DNA of 64,000 nt from Gemmatimonadota bacterium (GTDB lineage: Bacteria > Gemmatimonadota > Gemmatimonadetes > Gemmatimonadales > GWC2-71-9): NCBI GenBank assembly GCA_009692185.1, contig SHZT01000006.1, positions 1 to 64,000 on the forward strand, given 5' to 3'. The notes beneath the pieces were generated by a model that worked only from the letters and a program-made list of their open reading frames with translations, searched no databases and was not told where the DNA came from. Both the position numbers and the translations under genes were made by a program. Positions 34,424 through 43,577 of this stretch are shown in pieces. Numbering within the stretch: the first letter of the stretch is position 1; each line of letters starts with the position of its first letter.

Positions 34424-37400
34424 TAGAACTTCTTCTCCCAGAACAGATCCACGCCGGCCTGGCGGCCGGCGTTATTGGAAAGACCGTTAGTTTGGCACGT
34501 ACCGGTCGGCTCGAGGCTGGCCGCAACGCGCCACTCCCGGGTCATCCGGAATTCGAGACTCGCCCCGCCGAGTGTCACGACCGACCCGGGACAGCCACGG
34601 AGAGACCCGTTCAGGAACAGCGTCGTTCCAAACACCATCAACTGCTTGCCCACCGCGATCTCGGAGCCGGAGAATCCGGCGGCAACGTCGCTGGTGCGGA
34701 ACTGTATGTCCAGCGGGATACCGAGGTTCGACACCAGCGTGTTGCCGGCGCCGAACAGCACTCCGGAAAGCTGCGCGACGGCGAGGTCGGCCTGGCTCCT
34801 GGTGCCGGCCGTCGCGACGTCTTCCGGCCGGGGCGTGCCGAACAGCAGGAGCGAAATGATCTCGGTGTCCGACAGCTGCGGCTGGAAATCGCTCGACAGC
34901 ACGAGCTTCGGCACGTATAGGGTTCCCGCGACGTTGACCGACACGGTCACGTTTGCTTCCGCCCGGCGCTTGACCACGTGCTGGGCCGAGATATTCAGCG
35001 CGGCGTTCAGGTCCGGCGTCCAGAAATACTGGACCTGCCCCCCGACCACCGTGAACTCGCGGCTCACGCCCGGCAACAGCTGCAGCCGGTACGTCCCCTT
35101 CGGCGTGGCGAGCGAACCGTCCAGCCGGTAGACGTTCGCTTCCTTCGCCACCTGCACACTGCCCTCGAGCTGGATGTTGGCTTCGTTCGAACGCAGCCAG
35201 ACATCCGACCCCATGGCCAGGTCCACCTTGCCGATCGTCAGGCTGTCCCAGAACACGTTATGGAATGCCGGCCCGAGTCCCTGGCGGCGGATGAACGAGG
35301 TGTCCTGCACCACGTCGCGGAACAGCGTGTCCTGGAGGTTGACCACCTGCTTGGTAATAAGATCGGAGAAATACAGCACGCCCTTCGTCATCGTGCCGCG
35401 GCCGCTCAGCCGGGCGCCGATGACCGGCCCGACGAGATCGAGCTCGCCGGTCGCCACGGCGGACAGGAAGTTGCGGGCCTCGAGTGCGTGGAACTCGTTG
35501 GTGACGAAATGCAGGCTCACCACGGGGCGGCTGAACTCCTCCAGCCAGAGGAAGCCCGTCACCTGGAGCCGGCCGCGTTCCTTCCGCACCGCGAGCGACG
35601 TGCTCTCAAGGTTCAGCTGGTCAATGCGGATGGTATCGCCCACGAGCGCGAACCGCCCATTCATTGCCTCGTACCGCACGCCGACGCTGGGGAGCGACAC
35701 CGCTCCATTGACGATTGCCACGGCGCCGGACAGCTCGGGCCGGGCCCACGAGCCCGCGATCCGGACATCCGCGTTGATCTGCCCGCTCGCCTCGCGCACC
35801 TGCCGCAACAGGGCGTCGGCGAACGCGAGGTCCACGCTGTCAGCCACCGCGTGGATCGCCAGCGCGCCATCCACCTGCCGCCGGGTGACGGTCTCAAGCG
35901 AAAGGTCGAGGGGCAGGTCGACATCCAGGTCGAGGACGTGTTCGCCCAGCCGCCGGAGCGAGCCCCTCCCTTGCAGGCGGTGGGCGGCGTAGTTCAGTGT
36001 GGTTTCCACGTGCGGCGCTCGAAACTCTCCCCAGACGCCGTTGACCAGCGAGAACGCCCCAGCCATGACGGGGTCGGCCGTGCTCCCATCCAGGTCGAAC
36101 GTCCCGGACAGCTCGCCGGCGACATCGCGATACTCGCGGCCCATCACGGCGAGCAGGTCCTTGAGCGGCAACAGCTCGAGCGACCCGTGCAGCTTCCCGT
36201 CACGTCCACCGGCCATCGGGAGCGCGCCTTCGATCAGTAGCCGGGCGCCCCCATCCGTGCTGACGAGCGTCGTGTGCTGGAACGTCAGGCTGCCGTCGGT
36301 CCAGACCACCACGGCGCCGCTGTCGGCACGCCATTGGTGAACCGGCAGGCTCATGACCAGCGAATCGAGCGCAACCGCGAGCGCCAGGCTGTCGCGATGG
36401 GCCCGACCGGCGGCGGCCACCAGCACCGAGTCGCCCATGCGCGAGGAGAACCGCCATCCCAATGAGTCGCGCCGGCCTTCGAGTCCGACGCCCACGTTCG
36501 TCAGCAGGAATCCCGCAAACCCCGCTGAATCGGCGGTCCCGTCGAGCCGCACGGCGGCGCGCTCGGCGCGCTGCCACTCTCCTGTGGCCGCGGCGTTCGC
36601 GAGCGTCACCGTCCCCCACTTCACGTGGGGCACCGTCGCCTCTCCGGATATCCTGAACGCCGAACGACTGCCGGTCAGCGTGCCCCGCACGCTGGCCGCG
36701 CCGACCGGCCCACCTCGCAGCGTGTCGGGCTCCAGGGCCAGCAACCAGCGCGCGAACGGCTCGACGCCCGCCACCGCATCCAGTTCCACCGCGAAGACCA
36801 GGGAATCGGACCGAGACCCGCCGAGCCCGAGCCCACCGTAGGCGCTGACGTGCGCCGCGCGGGCCCAGAGTGCCAGGTTCTCGATTCGCAGGAGGGAATC
36901 GACGGTGGTGAGCGTTCCGCGAAGACTGTCGAGGCCCGACCCGGCGACCGAGGAGGAATCAAGGGCCAGCTGGATCCGGGCCTCAGGCGGATTCATGGTA
37001 TCGGCGTCAATCAGCCCGGTGACGCGACCAAAAAGGCGCGAGGGCGGAAGCGACGGGTGGAGGCCGTCCAGCGACAGGGCGCGCAGCTCGAGGTCGAGCC
37101 CGTGAACGCCGGAGTGCGGCCCTACCAGCGTGAGCGCGCCGCCACCCACGATCTGCCCGGGCGGGCCCGTGAGGTCCGCGGTGAGGGTCAGCGAGTCGGC
37201 GTAACCCGACAGGCGGGTTTCTCCCGCGAACGCGCCGTTCGCCACGAAGCCCGGGTAGGACGTGCGGAACCCGGCCAAGTTGAGCGAATCCCACGCCAGG
37301 TTGGCCCACACCCCGATGGTGTCGCGCCGGGCATCAATCCGCACGACGCCCTTCGCCACCGAGACGGGAAGCGGCTGGTCGCGGTACCGGAGCGTCCCGG

Positions 37401-38793
37401 TGAACTCCGGCTCGAGCCACGGGCCGTTCATCGTACCAATGGCCGAGAGTATCCCGCGCAACGCGACGGCCGGGAGAAGGCGCCGCACGGTCGCCAGGTC
37501 AATGCGCGACTGTTCGACCTGCACCCCACGCCAGGTAAAGGCGTCCGGCCCGCCCACGCCAACCGTTCCGGTCGCGCGGATTCGCGTCTCCGGCCAGCCC
37601 GCCACCAGCGAGTCGCGGAACGCAAAATCGGCGCCCACCACGAGGCGTGCGCGGGGGCCATCGGCCTCGAGCGTGCCGGTCAGCCGCCCCGCCAGGGGCA
37701 TCGAGTCGAGAATGGGGCGCACGTACTCGAGGTCGAAGTTGTCGAGCGTAATGTCTACGCCGCGGGCGCCCCAGGTGTCTTTCGGCCCAAGTACGAAACC
37801 CATTCGCCCGGCAAGACTTCCGCCCCCGCCCGTTCCGCGAACCGTGACGCGGTCCGACTGGAACTCGAACGTGCCGTCCTGGTTGGTGCGGAGGGTGAGC
37901 GCTCCGCTCGCGGTCAGCCCGGTGTGGATCTTCGGCGCGAGACCGCGCACGTCATCCAGCGAGGCGTCCTTCGTTTCCACCGCGAGATTGAACAGCACGG
38001 CGCGGGTGTGCCACGAGAAAACGCCCTGCACCTTGCTGCGGGAACCCGCCAGCACGAGCGCGTCCATGGCCACCCGCGCCGAGTCTCCGTCAATCTCGAT
38101 CAGCCCGGCGCCGCCGCGAATGTCGAGCAAAGGATCCGACATCTTCACGCGCATGTCGGCCACTTCCATCCGGATCGCGCGCTCTGCCGCGAGCGGCGAC
38201 GCGAGGCGCAGGTACCCGAGCCGCAGGTTCAGCCCGTCAAACCGGCGCACTCGCGGCTCGCCCCGGGCGGAGGAGTCCGCGAATGTCGTGACGGTGATCC
38301 TGCCACCATTAACGGCGACGTCCGAGAACGCGACCAGTGGGTTCCGTCCGCCCTGGCGGGGCTTCCCGAGGCGCAGGATGTCCTCGACATTGAGGCGCCC
38401 ACCGGGCTGTTGTACCAGCGTGATGGTGGGCCGCGACAGCGTGAGCTGGCCGAGCACGATCCGCCCGCGCAGAAGGTCCCGCAGCCGATAGCGGATCGAA
38501 AGCTCAGGAACCCGCGCCAGCTCGACTCCGTCATTCCCCTCGATGGCGACATCGCGCGCCTCGAGACCGTGCCGGATCGATCCGTCCACCTGGCCGACGG
38601 TAAGCCGGCCATCAATCCGGGAGTTGGCGGCATTGAGCCCTGCGCGCACGATGATGTTCCGCCCCGCCGCGGTGCGCATGGCGGCGTCGGCGAAACCGGC
38701 CACCGCAGCGGCAAACGTCGCCAGGGTCAACAAGACCCAGCCCACCCATCGCGGCATCGGTCCCATCAGCCGGTCCGCCGGTCCGCCGGTCAA
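34423..38793 (-). CDS. tamB: Translocation and assembly module TamB-like protein (AsmA/DUF490 family)
   Basis: 1456 aa with an N-terminal membrane anchor (WVGWVLLTLATFAAAVAGFADA) and a very long repetitive beta structure, ending in the conserved TamB domain: SGRGTMTKGVLYFSDL, PKGTYRLQLLPGVSREFTVVGG, SLLLFGTPRP and the final FWEKKF with terminal aromatic residue. TamB spans the periplasm and is linked to lipid transport and outer-membrane protein assembly. It overlaps the BamA-type partner by 4 nt, the classic tamA-tamB order. Confidence 0.9.
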   Translation of the reverse strand: MTGGPADRLMGPMPRWVGWVLLTLATFAAAVAGFADAAMRTAAGRNIIVRAGLNAANSRIDGRLTVGQVDGSIRHGLEARDVAIEGNDGVELARVPELSIRYRLRDLLRGRIVLGQLTLSRPTITLVQQPGGRLNVEDILRLGKPRQGGRNPLVAFSDVAVNGGRITVTTFADSSARGEPRVRRFDGLNLRLGYLRLASPLAAERAIRMEVADMRVKMSDPLLDIRGGAGLIEIDGDSARVAMDALVLAGSRSKVQGVFSWHTRAVLFNLAVETKDASLDDVRGLAPKIHTGLTASGALTLRTNQDGTFEFQSDRVTVRGTGGGGSLAGRMGFVLGPKDTWGARGVDITLDNFDLEYVRPILDSMPLAGRLTGTLEADGPRARLVVGADFAFRDSLVAGWPETRIRATGTVGVGGPDAFTWRGVQVEQSRIDLATVRRLLPAVALRGILSAIGTMNGPWLEPEFTGTLRYRDQPLPVSVAKGVVRIDARRDTIGVWANLAWDSLNLAGFRTSYPGFVANGAFAGETRLSGYADSLTLTADLTGPPGQIVGGGALTLVGPHSGVHGLDLELRALSLDGLHPSLPPSRLFGRVTGLIDADTMNPPEARIQLALDSSSVAGSGLDSLRGTLTTVDSLLRIENLALWARAAHVSAYGGLGLGGSRSDSLVFAVELDAVAGVEPFARWLLALEPDTLRGGPVGAASVRGTLTGSRSAFRISGEATVPHVKWGTVTLANAAATGEWQRAERAAVRLDGTADSAGFAGFLLTNVGVGLEGRRDSLGWRFSSRMGDSVLVAAAGRAHRDSLALAVALDSLVMSLPVHQWRADSGAVVVWTDGSLTFQHTTLVSTDGGARLLIEGALPMAGGRDGKLHGSLELLPLKDLLAVMGREYRDVAGELSGTFDLDGSTADPVMAGAFSLVNGVWGEFRAPHVETTLNYAAHRLQGRGSLRRLGEHVLDLDVDLPLDLSLETVTRRQVDGALAIHAVADSVDLAFADALLRQVREASGQINADVRIAGSWARPELSGAVAIVNGAVSLPSVGVRYEAMNGRFALVGDTIRIDQLNLESTSLAVRKERGRLQVTGFLWLEEFSRPVVSLHFVTNEFHALEARNFLSAVATGELDLVGPVIGARLSGRGTMTKGVLYFSDLITKQVVNLQDTLFRDVVQDTSFIRRQGLGPAFHNVFWDSLTIGKVDLAMGSDVWLRSNEANIQLEGSVQVAKEANVYRLDGSLATPKGTYRLQLLPGVSREFTVVGGQVQYFWTPDLNAALNISAQHVVKRRAEANVTVSVNVAGTLYVPKLVLSSDFQPQLSDTEIISLLLFGTPRPEDVATAGTRSQADLAVAQLSGVLFGAGNTLVSNLGIPLDIQFRTSDVAAGFSGSEIAVGKQLMVFGTTLFLNGSLRGCPGSVVTLGGASLEFRMTREWRVAASLEPTGTCQTNGLSNNAGRQAGVDLFWEKKF

Positions 38794-41006
38794 AACGCCT
38801 GTCCTACTGAGAAGTTCAGTTTGACGTGGCTCCAGAACCGGCGCAAAGGCTTGTCGAGTCCCGGGGGCGGGGGCTGATAAACCGCGAGGAGCGGGAGGAG
38901 CTGTCCGTCCCGGGACTCGTACAAGGGCCCGGCAGTTTGCTCGTACGGGCGGTATGCAACGTCCAGCCGCATCGGGCCGAGGGGCGTGCGGAGGCGAAGG
39001 CCCCCGCCCGGCGTGAACCGGAGCCGCCGCTCCGCAACGGCGCGATCCGGGTCGAATACCTGTCCCGCATCGAGAAACAGGGCGCCCGACAAGCGGCCAG
39101 AGAGAATCGGCAACGCAGCACGCACCTCGAGACTCCCGACCACCATGCGCGTACCCCCGGTCGGCGCGGCGCGCATGGTACTGTCCCGGGCTGGGAAATC
39201 CGGATTCTTCGCCTTGTCCGAGTCGCGAAACACGTTCCCCAGCGAGTCCCGGCCGAGGGTCATCACTCGCACGAGCGGCCCAAGCTCGTTCTGTCCGTAC
39301 CCCCGGACGGAATTCGGTCCGCCGGCGTAGAGCCGCTCATCGGGCGGTACGAACTTCGCGGCCCGGGCGGTGAACCCCAGTTCGGGAGGTGCAATGCCGC
39401 CAATCCGCACGCGCCAGGCAAACACCCCCGTGCGACCAAAGCGGTGGTAGGCTGAGAGGTCCACGATGCCCTTGAGGAACTGGCTCAGCGAATCCGACCC
39501 GATGGTCGGCGACGCGAAGCGGCCCTGCATGGAGAGCACCGCCCCACGGCTCGCGTCGAGCGGCGAATTGGATCCGTCCCAGAGAAACGATGCCCCGAGG
39601 GTCGACACCCGCCTCGGGAGGCTGAATAGCGTATCCTCGGTGCGGCACAGGTTCTGGAGGGAACAGAAGATCGCCGGGTCCGCTATGGTGCGGCCGACGC
39701 TGAGCCCGTACGACAGCGTGACGTTGGACTGCCAGGCGACCTGCTGTGACACGGACAGCTCACCGCCTTGCGCGGTCCGAATGAACACGTTGAGCTCGGA
39801 CCGCCGCTCGGCGAATACGGAAAGGGCGGCACTGCTGCGGTGACCGAATACCGCGGGTTGTCGGAGGACCGCGGTCATGTTGTAGTTGACCTTGAGGCGT
39901 TCCGGGTCCAGGTCGCCCTGGCGGGCGCAGGTCCCGTCCGTCCCGATCCTGGAGACGCGCCCGGTCAGGTCGAACGTTCGTCCGCCGCCGAAAATATTTC
40001 GGCCCGACCACCCGACCAGGCCGCGCAGGCAGTCGAGGGTGCCATACCCGGCCCCCACCCGGGCCTGGTAGAACTTGCCTTCCGCAACATCGATCCGGAC
40101 GGTGATCGTCGAGTCCGCCGGCCCCGGCCGGCTCACGGTGTCGATGTCCACCCCCACGTGGCTGAATACGTCTGCCCGATACAGGTCGATCTGGCTTCGG
40201 GCCACGACGTCCCGCCGGTAGAGGTCCCCTGGCGCCAGGCCGGCCGCCCGCCGCACGACGCCGGGACTGACCAGTTCCGTTCCAGTTACGACGATCTTGC
40301 CCAGCTTCACGCGCGGGCCGGGTACGACCGAGTACCGCACGCTGGCGATCCGCTGACCACGGACTTCGTCGTAGTTGCGGTAGACCTCGGCGTACGGATA
40401 ACCGCGATTCTGCAGGCGTGACCGGATCGTGTCGGCGGTTGCCCGGAACTTGAACCGGCTGAACGGGTCGCCCTTCACCAGGGGAAGGTCGGTCCTGAGG
40501 TCCTGGGGCCGCTGTACCCCGTCGACTCCCTCGACCGTGACACTCCCGATGCGAACGGGCTCCCCTTCGACAATGAGGACCCGGATCCACACATCCGCGC
40601 GCTTCCGGATGACCACTGTATCGATCTTCGTCTCGAAGAACCCGCTCTGCCGGTACAGCAGGGTGAGCCGAAGGACGTCACGCCGGAATTCGGTCTCGTC
40701 GAAATAGCGCTTCTGGCCGAACCCGGTCCAGCGAAGCAACGCGGTCCACTGCCACTGGGACGATCGCGACGTCGAAATGGAATTCCTGAGAATTTCGGCA
40801 TCGATCGCACGGTTACCCTTGAAGGAGAGGCCGCGCACGACTCGTTCGATGGAAAGGGTGTCCTGGGCGGAAGCGGGAAGCGAGAGCGCGAAGAGGGCGA
40901 CGAGGGCGACGACCAGAACGAGCGAAGGTGCGAACGTGCGAACGTGCGGTCGTCGTTCCCCCGTTCCGCCGTTCCCTCGTTCGCTCGTTGATTGACGTCG
41001 TTCCAT
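38790..41006 (-). CDS. BamA/TamA-family outer membrane protein (POTRA domains and beta barrel)
   Basis: 738 aa. After a signal peptide (LVLVVALVALFALSLPASAQ) come several POTRA domains (SIERVVRGLSFKGNRAIDAEIL; PVRIGSVTVEGVD; VKLGKIVVTGTELV) and a C-terminal 16-strand-type barrel (bacterial surface antigen) ending LNFSVGQAF. The lid motif region reads YAGGPNSVRGYGQNELGP, matching the conserved VRGY/F of Omp85 proteins. The pairing with tamB suggests the TamA role, though Bam function is possible. The 20-odd residues before the signal peptide are encoded by a tandem repeat, and the true start may differ. Confidence 0.88.
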   Translation of the reverse strand: MERRQSTSERGNGGTGERRPHVRTFAPSLVLVVALVALFALSLPASAQDTLSIERVVRGLSFKGNRAIDAEILRNSISTSRSSQWQWTALLRWTGFGQKRYFDETEFRRDVLRLTLLYRQSGFFETKIDTVVIRKRADVWIRVLIVEGEPVRIGSVTVEGVDGVQRPQDLRTDLPLVKGDPFSRFKFRATADTIRSRLQNRGYPYAEVYRNYDEVRGQRIASVRYSVVPGPRVKLGKIVVTGTELVSPGVVRRAAGLAPGDLYRRDVVARSQIDLYRADVFSHVGVDIDTVSRPGPADSTITVRIDVAEGKFYQARVGAGYGTLDCLRGLVGWSGRNIFGGGRTFDLTGRVSRIGTDGTCARQGDLDPERLKVNYNMTAVLRQPAVFGHRSSAALSVFAERRSELNVFIRTAQGGELSVSQQVAWQSNVTLSYGLSVGRTIADPAIFCSLQNLCRTEDTLFSLPRRVSTLGASFLWDGSNSPLDASRGAVLSMQGRFASPTIGSDSLSQFLKGIVDLSAYHRFGRTGVFAWRVRIGGIAPPELGFTARAAKFVPPDERLYAGGPNSVRGYGQNELGPLVRVMTLGRDSLGNVFRDSDKAKNPDFPARDSTMRAAPTGGTRMVVGSLEVRAALPILSGRLSGALFLDAGQVFDPDRAVAERRLRFTPGGGLRLRTPLGPMRLDVAYRPYEQTAGPLYESRDGQLLPLLAVYQPPPPGLDKPLRRFWSHVKLNFSVGQAF
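40930..41000. repeat. Short tandem repeats at the 5' end of the BamA/TamA gene
   Basis: The plus strand reads GTGCGAACGTGCGAACGTGCGG, then CGTTCCCCCGTTCCGCCGTTCCCTCGTTCGCTCGTTG, two adjacent low-complexity arrays of 8-nt period. They encode the unusual residues before the signal peptide. Confidence 0.65.
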
Positions 41007-41018
41007 TCCGCCTCTAGT

Positions 41019-41026
41019 TTGCGCAA
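41019..41026. promoter_or_regulatory. TTGCGCAA palindrome in the divergent bamA/tamA-dacB gap
   Basis: A perfect 8-bp palindrome in the 54-nt gap between the two start regions, flanked by AACTAG on one strand and TTATCC on the other. It is a possible operator for envelope genes. Confidence 0.35.
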
Positions 41027-41060
41027 CCTTATCCGAATGTTAGTCCGAATCCCGCGAGCC

Positions 41061-42548
41061 ATGCGCCGGAATACCCGCTGGTCCCTGCTGATCGCCGCCT
41101 CGGCGGCGTTCCTTTCTCTGTACCCCGCCCACGCGCAGTCGCCCCTCGCCCGGCGGCTCGACCGTGTGCTGGACCAGCCGCCCTATGACCGGGCGATCTG
41201 GGGAGTGGTGGTGATGGACTCCGCGGGGAAAGTGCTGTTCCAGCGAAATGCCGACCGGTACTTCGCGCCGGCATCCAACACCAAGCTCGTGGTGACCGCT
41301 ACCGCCACCGCCCTCCTGTCACCCGACTACGTCGCCCACACCGACGTGTACGGCACGGGCGTGCTGGAAGACGGCGTCCTCCGCGGCGACCTCGTCATCT
41401 ATGGACGGGGGGACCCGACATTCGACCAGCGGTGCTACGACGTGGATACGCTTGCGTTCGGCGCGTGTGACTTACGCTGGACGCGAGTCGAGGCAATCGC
41501 CGACAGCCTGGTGGCGCGGGGTCTCAGGCAGGTGGGCGGCGCGATCGTGGGTGACGGCAGCTACTTCGAGCCTCACGTGGTGCACGACGCCTGGGAAACG
41601 TACGACCTGAACTGGTGGTATGCCGCCCCGGTGTCCGGCCTCGGGTTCAACGACAACAGCGTGGACATCACGTGGCAGGCCGGTCCCGGCGTTGGCGCGC
41701 CTGCGGTGATCACGTTCGATCCCGACATCAACTATTTCCAGTTCGAGAACCGGACGAGCACCATCGGGGCCGGCCAGCCGCGGACCATCGACTTCTTCCG
41801 CGAGCCGGGAACGCTCCGGGTCTGGGCGGAAGGGACGGTTCCGCTCGACACGGCATCGCACCGGGAATACTTCGCCCTGCCCGACCCCAATCACTACTTC
41901 GCCACTGCCCTCCGCACCGTGCTGGCGCGGCGGGGCGTGGGCGTCTCGGGGCCGACCCTCTCAACCACCGACAGCACCCGCTACCGCGAAGCCCGCGGGG
42001 CGCCGGCGTTGGCGACCGTCACGTCGCGACCGTTGTCGGACATGGTGTTCCCGATTCTCAACTCGAGCCAGAACTGGTTCGCGGAAATGCTGCTCAAGAC
42101 GCTGGGCCGGGAGAAGGCGGGCGAAGGCTCATGGGAGGCGGGTATCCGGGTCGAGCGGCAGTTCCTCATCGACTCGGTGAAGGTGGACTCCACCGCGTTT
42201 CACCTGCACGACGGCTCCGGGCTCACCACCCACAACCTCATCTCGCCCCGCGTCCTCGCCCAGATCCTCGCGTTCACCTGGCGGCACCCGAATCGCGCCG
42301 GGTTCATCCGCGCACTTCCGCGCGCAGGCGCGGCCGGCTCGCTCAAGGACCGGTTCCGCCTGACCCCGCTGCAAGGCCATGTGCTCGCCAAGACCGGTAG
42401 CATCCAGCACGTGAACTCGCTGTCGGGCTACGTCGAACGGTCAAAGGGCGGGCCGCTGGTGTTTTCGATCGTGCTGAACCACCACACGGCCCGGTACGCG
42501 GACGCGTTGAAGCAGATTGATTCGCTGGTCGTGGCAATGGCGCGGTGA
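41061..42548 (+). CDS. dacB: D-alanyl-D-alanine carboxypeptidase/endopeptidase, PBP4 (DacB) type
   Basis: Starting at the ATG at 41061 the product is 495 aa with signal RWSLLIAASAAFLSLYPAHAQ; the ORF track start adds 23 residues. The serine site is APASNTKLVVTA (SxxK), the second motif is LNSSQNWFAEML (SQN in place of the more common SDN), and the third is AKTGSIQHV (KTG). A large insert between the first two motifs is typical of class C penicillin-binding proteins. It trims or cuts peptidoglycan cross-links. Confidence 0.92.
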   Translation: MRRNTRWSLLIAASAAFLSLYPAHAQSPLARRLDRVLDQPPYDRAIWGVVVMDSAGKVLFQRNADRYFAPASNTKLVVTATATALLSPDYVAHTDVYGTGVLEDGVLRGDLVIYGRGDPTFDQRCYDVDTLAFGACDLRWTRVEAIADSLVARGLRQVGGAIVGDGSYFEPHVVHDAWETYDLNWWYAAPVSGLGFNDNSVDITWQAGPGVGAPAVITFDPDINYFQFENRTSTIGAGQPRTIDFFREPGTLRVWAEGTVPLDTASHREYFALPDPNHYFATALRTVLARRGVGVSGPTLSTTDSTRYREARGAPALATVTSRPLSDMVFPILNSSQNWFAEMLLKTLGREKAGEGSWEAGIRVERQFLIDSVKVDSTAFHLHDGSGLTTHNLISPRVLAQILAFTWRHPNRAGFIRALPRAGAAGSLKDRFRLTPLQGHVLAKTGSIQHVNSLSGYVERSKGGPLVFSIVLNHHTARYADALKQIDSLVVAMAR

Positions 42549-43577
42549 CTACTTGCTCTCGAACAGTGCCATGTTGCTGGAGTGTCCCGGGTCTACCTTC
42601 TTGCCGGGGTTGATCCAGTTCACCGCGTAGTTCACCGCCACGCAGGCGTCGGCGAACCCCGTCGCGATAAGCTTCAGCTTCCCCTCGAACGTGTTGACGT
42701 CGCCGGCCGCGTAGATGCCGGGAATGTTGGTGGCCATGGTGCTCGATACCTTGATCTCGCCCTTCTCGATATCCAGGCCCCATTCCTCGATGGCGCCGAG
42801 CGCGGTGTGAAACCCGAGCTGGGGAATGATCACGTCCACCGCCACCTGCTCCTCGGTCTTGGCCTTGGTATCCGCAATGGTGGCCGATTCCACCCGGCTC
42901 CCGCCGTGGATCGTCTTGATTTCGCAGAAGGTCTTGATCTGCATCCGGCCGGCCTTGACGTACCCCATGACTTGGTCAATCGTCGCCTGATGCGCGCGGA
43001 ACCCGTCGCGGCGGTGCACCAGGGAAACCGATTTCGCGACGTCGATCAGGTTGACGCACCAGTCGAACGCCGAGTCGCCGCCGCCCACGATGATCACGCG
43101 CTGGCCCTTGAACTGCTGGGGGTTCAGCACGCGGTCGAACACCCCCTTGCCGTCCCACTGTTCAACCCCCACGACGGGCAACTTGCGCGGCGTGAAGGCC
43201 CCCAGCCCGGCCGTGATGATCAGCGCGCGCGACTTGTACTCGGCGCGTTCCGTGACGATCACGAACCCCTGCCGCCCTTCCTCCACAACCTCGCGCCGGA
43301 GCCCGGTGACGGTTTCTGCCAGATGCACCGGGGCTCCCCACTGCAGCCCTTGCTGCTTGAGCTGCTTGACGAGATCCTTCCCCAGGATTTTGGGGAAGCC
43401 GCCGACGTCGAAGATGTCTTTTTCAGGATACAGCGCGGTCACCTGCCCGCCCACCTGGTCGAGTGCATCTACCAGCCGTGCCGTAGCGCCACGCATGCCG
43501 GCGTAGAAGGCGGCGAAGAGGCCTGTGGGGCCCGCGCCGATAATCGTGAGATCTTTTACTTCGTTGTCGGGGTTCAT
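42549..43577 (-). CDS. Ferredoxin/flavodoxin-NADP+ reductase, thioredoxin-reductase-like
   Basis: From the ATG at 43577 the protein is 342 aa starting MNPDNEVKDLTIIGAGPTGL. It has an FAD site (GAGPTGLFAAFYAGMRG), an NADPH site (RVIIVGGGDSAFDWCVNL) and the end GIYAAGDVNTFEGKLKLIATGFADA. The CxxC of true thioredoxin reductase is absent, pointing to the YumC-type FNR that reduces ferredoxin. The 492-aa track frame is too long: its first 150 residues are the antisense of the next gene. The start codon overlaps the divergent start in CATG. Confidence 0.9.
   Translation of the reverse strand: MNPDNEVKDLTIIGAGPTGLFAAFYAGMRGATARLVDALDQVGGQVTALYPEKDIFDVGGFPKILGKDLVKQLKQQGLQWGAPVHLAETVTGLRREVVEEGRQGFVIVTERAEYKSRALIITAGLGAFTPRKLPVVGVEQWDGKGVFDRVLNPQQFKGQRVIIVGGGDSAFDWCVNLIDVAKSVSLVHRRDGFRAHQATIDQVMGYVKAGRMQIKTFCEIKTIHGGSRVESATIADTKAKTEEQVAVDVIIPQLGFHTALGAIEEWGLDIEKGEIKVSSTMATNIPGIYAAGDVNTFEGKLKLIATGFADACVAVNYAVNWINPGKKVDPGHSSNMALFESK

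Noticed and set aside
36625-38877. 750-codon open frame on the plus strand
   Set aside because: It is the antisense of tamB. Composition is Arg/Gly/Pro-rich with no signal or motif, and tamB on the other strand has the conserved TamB C-terminus.
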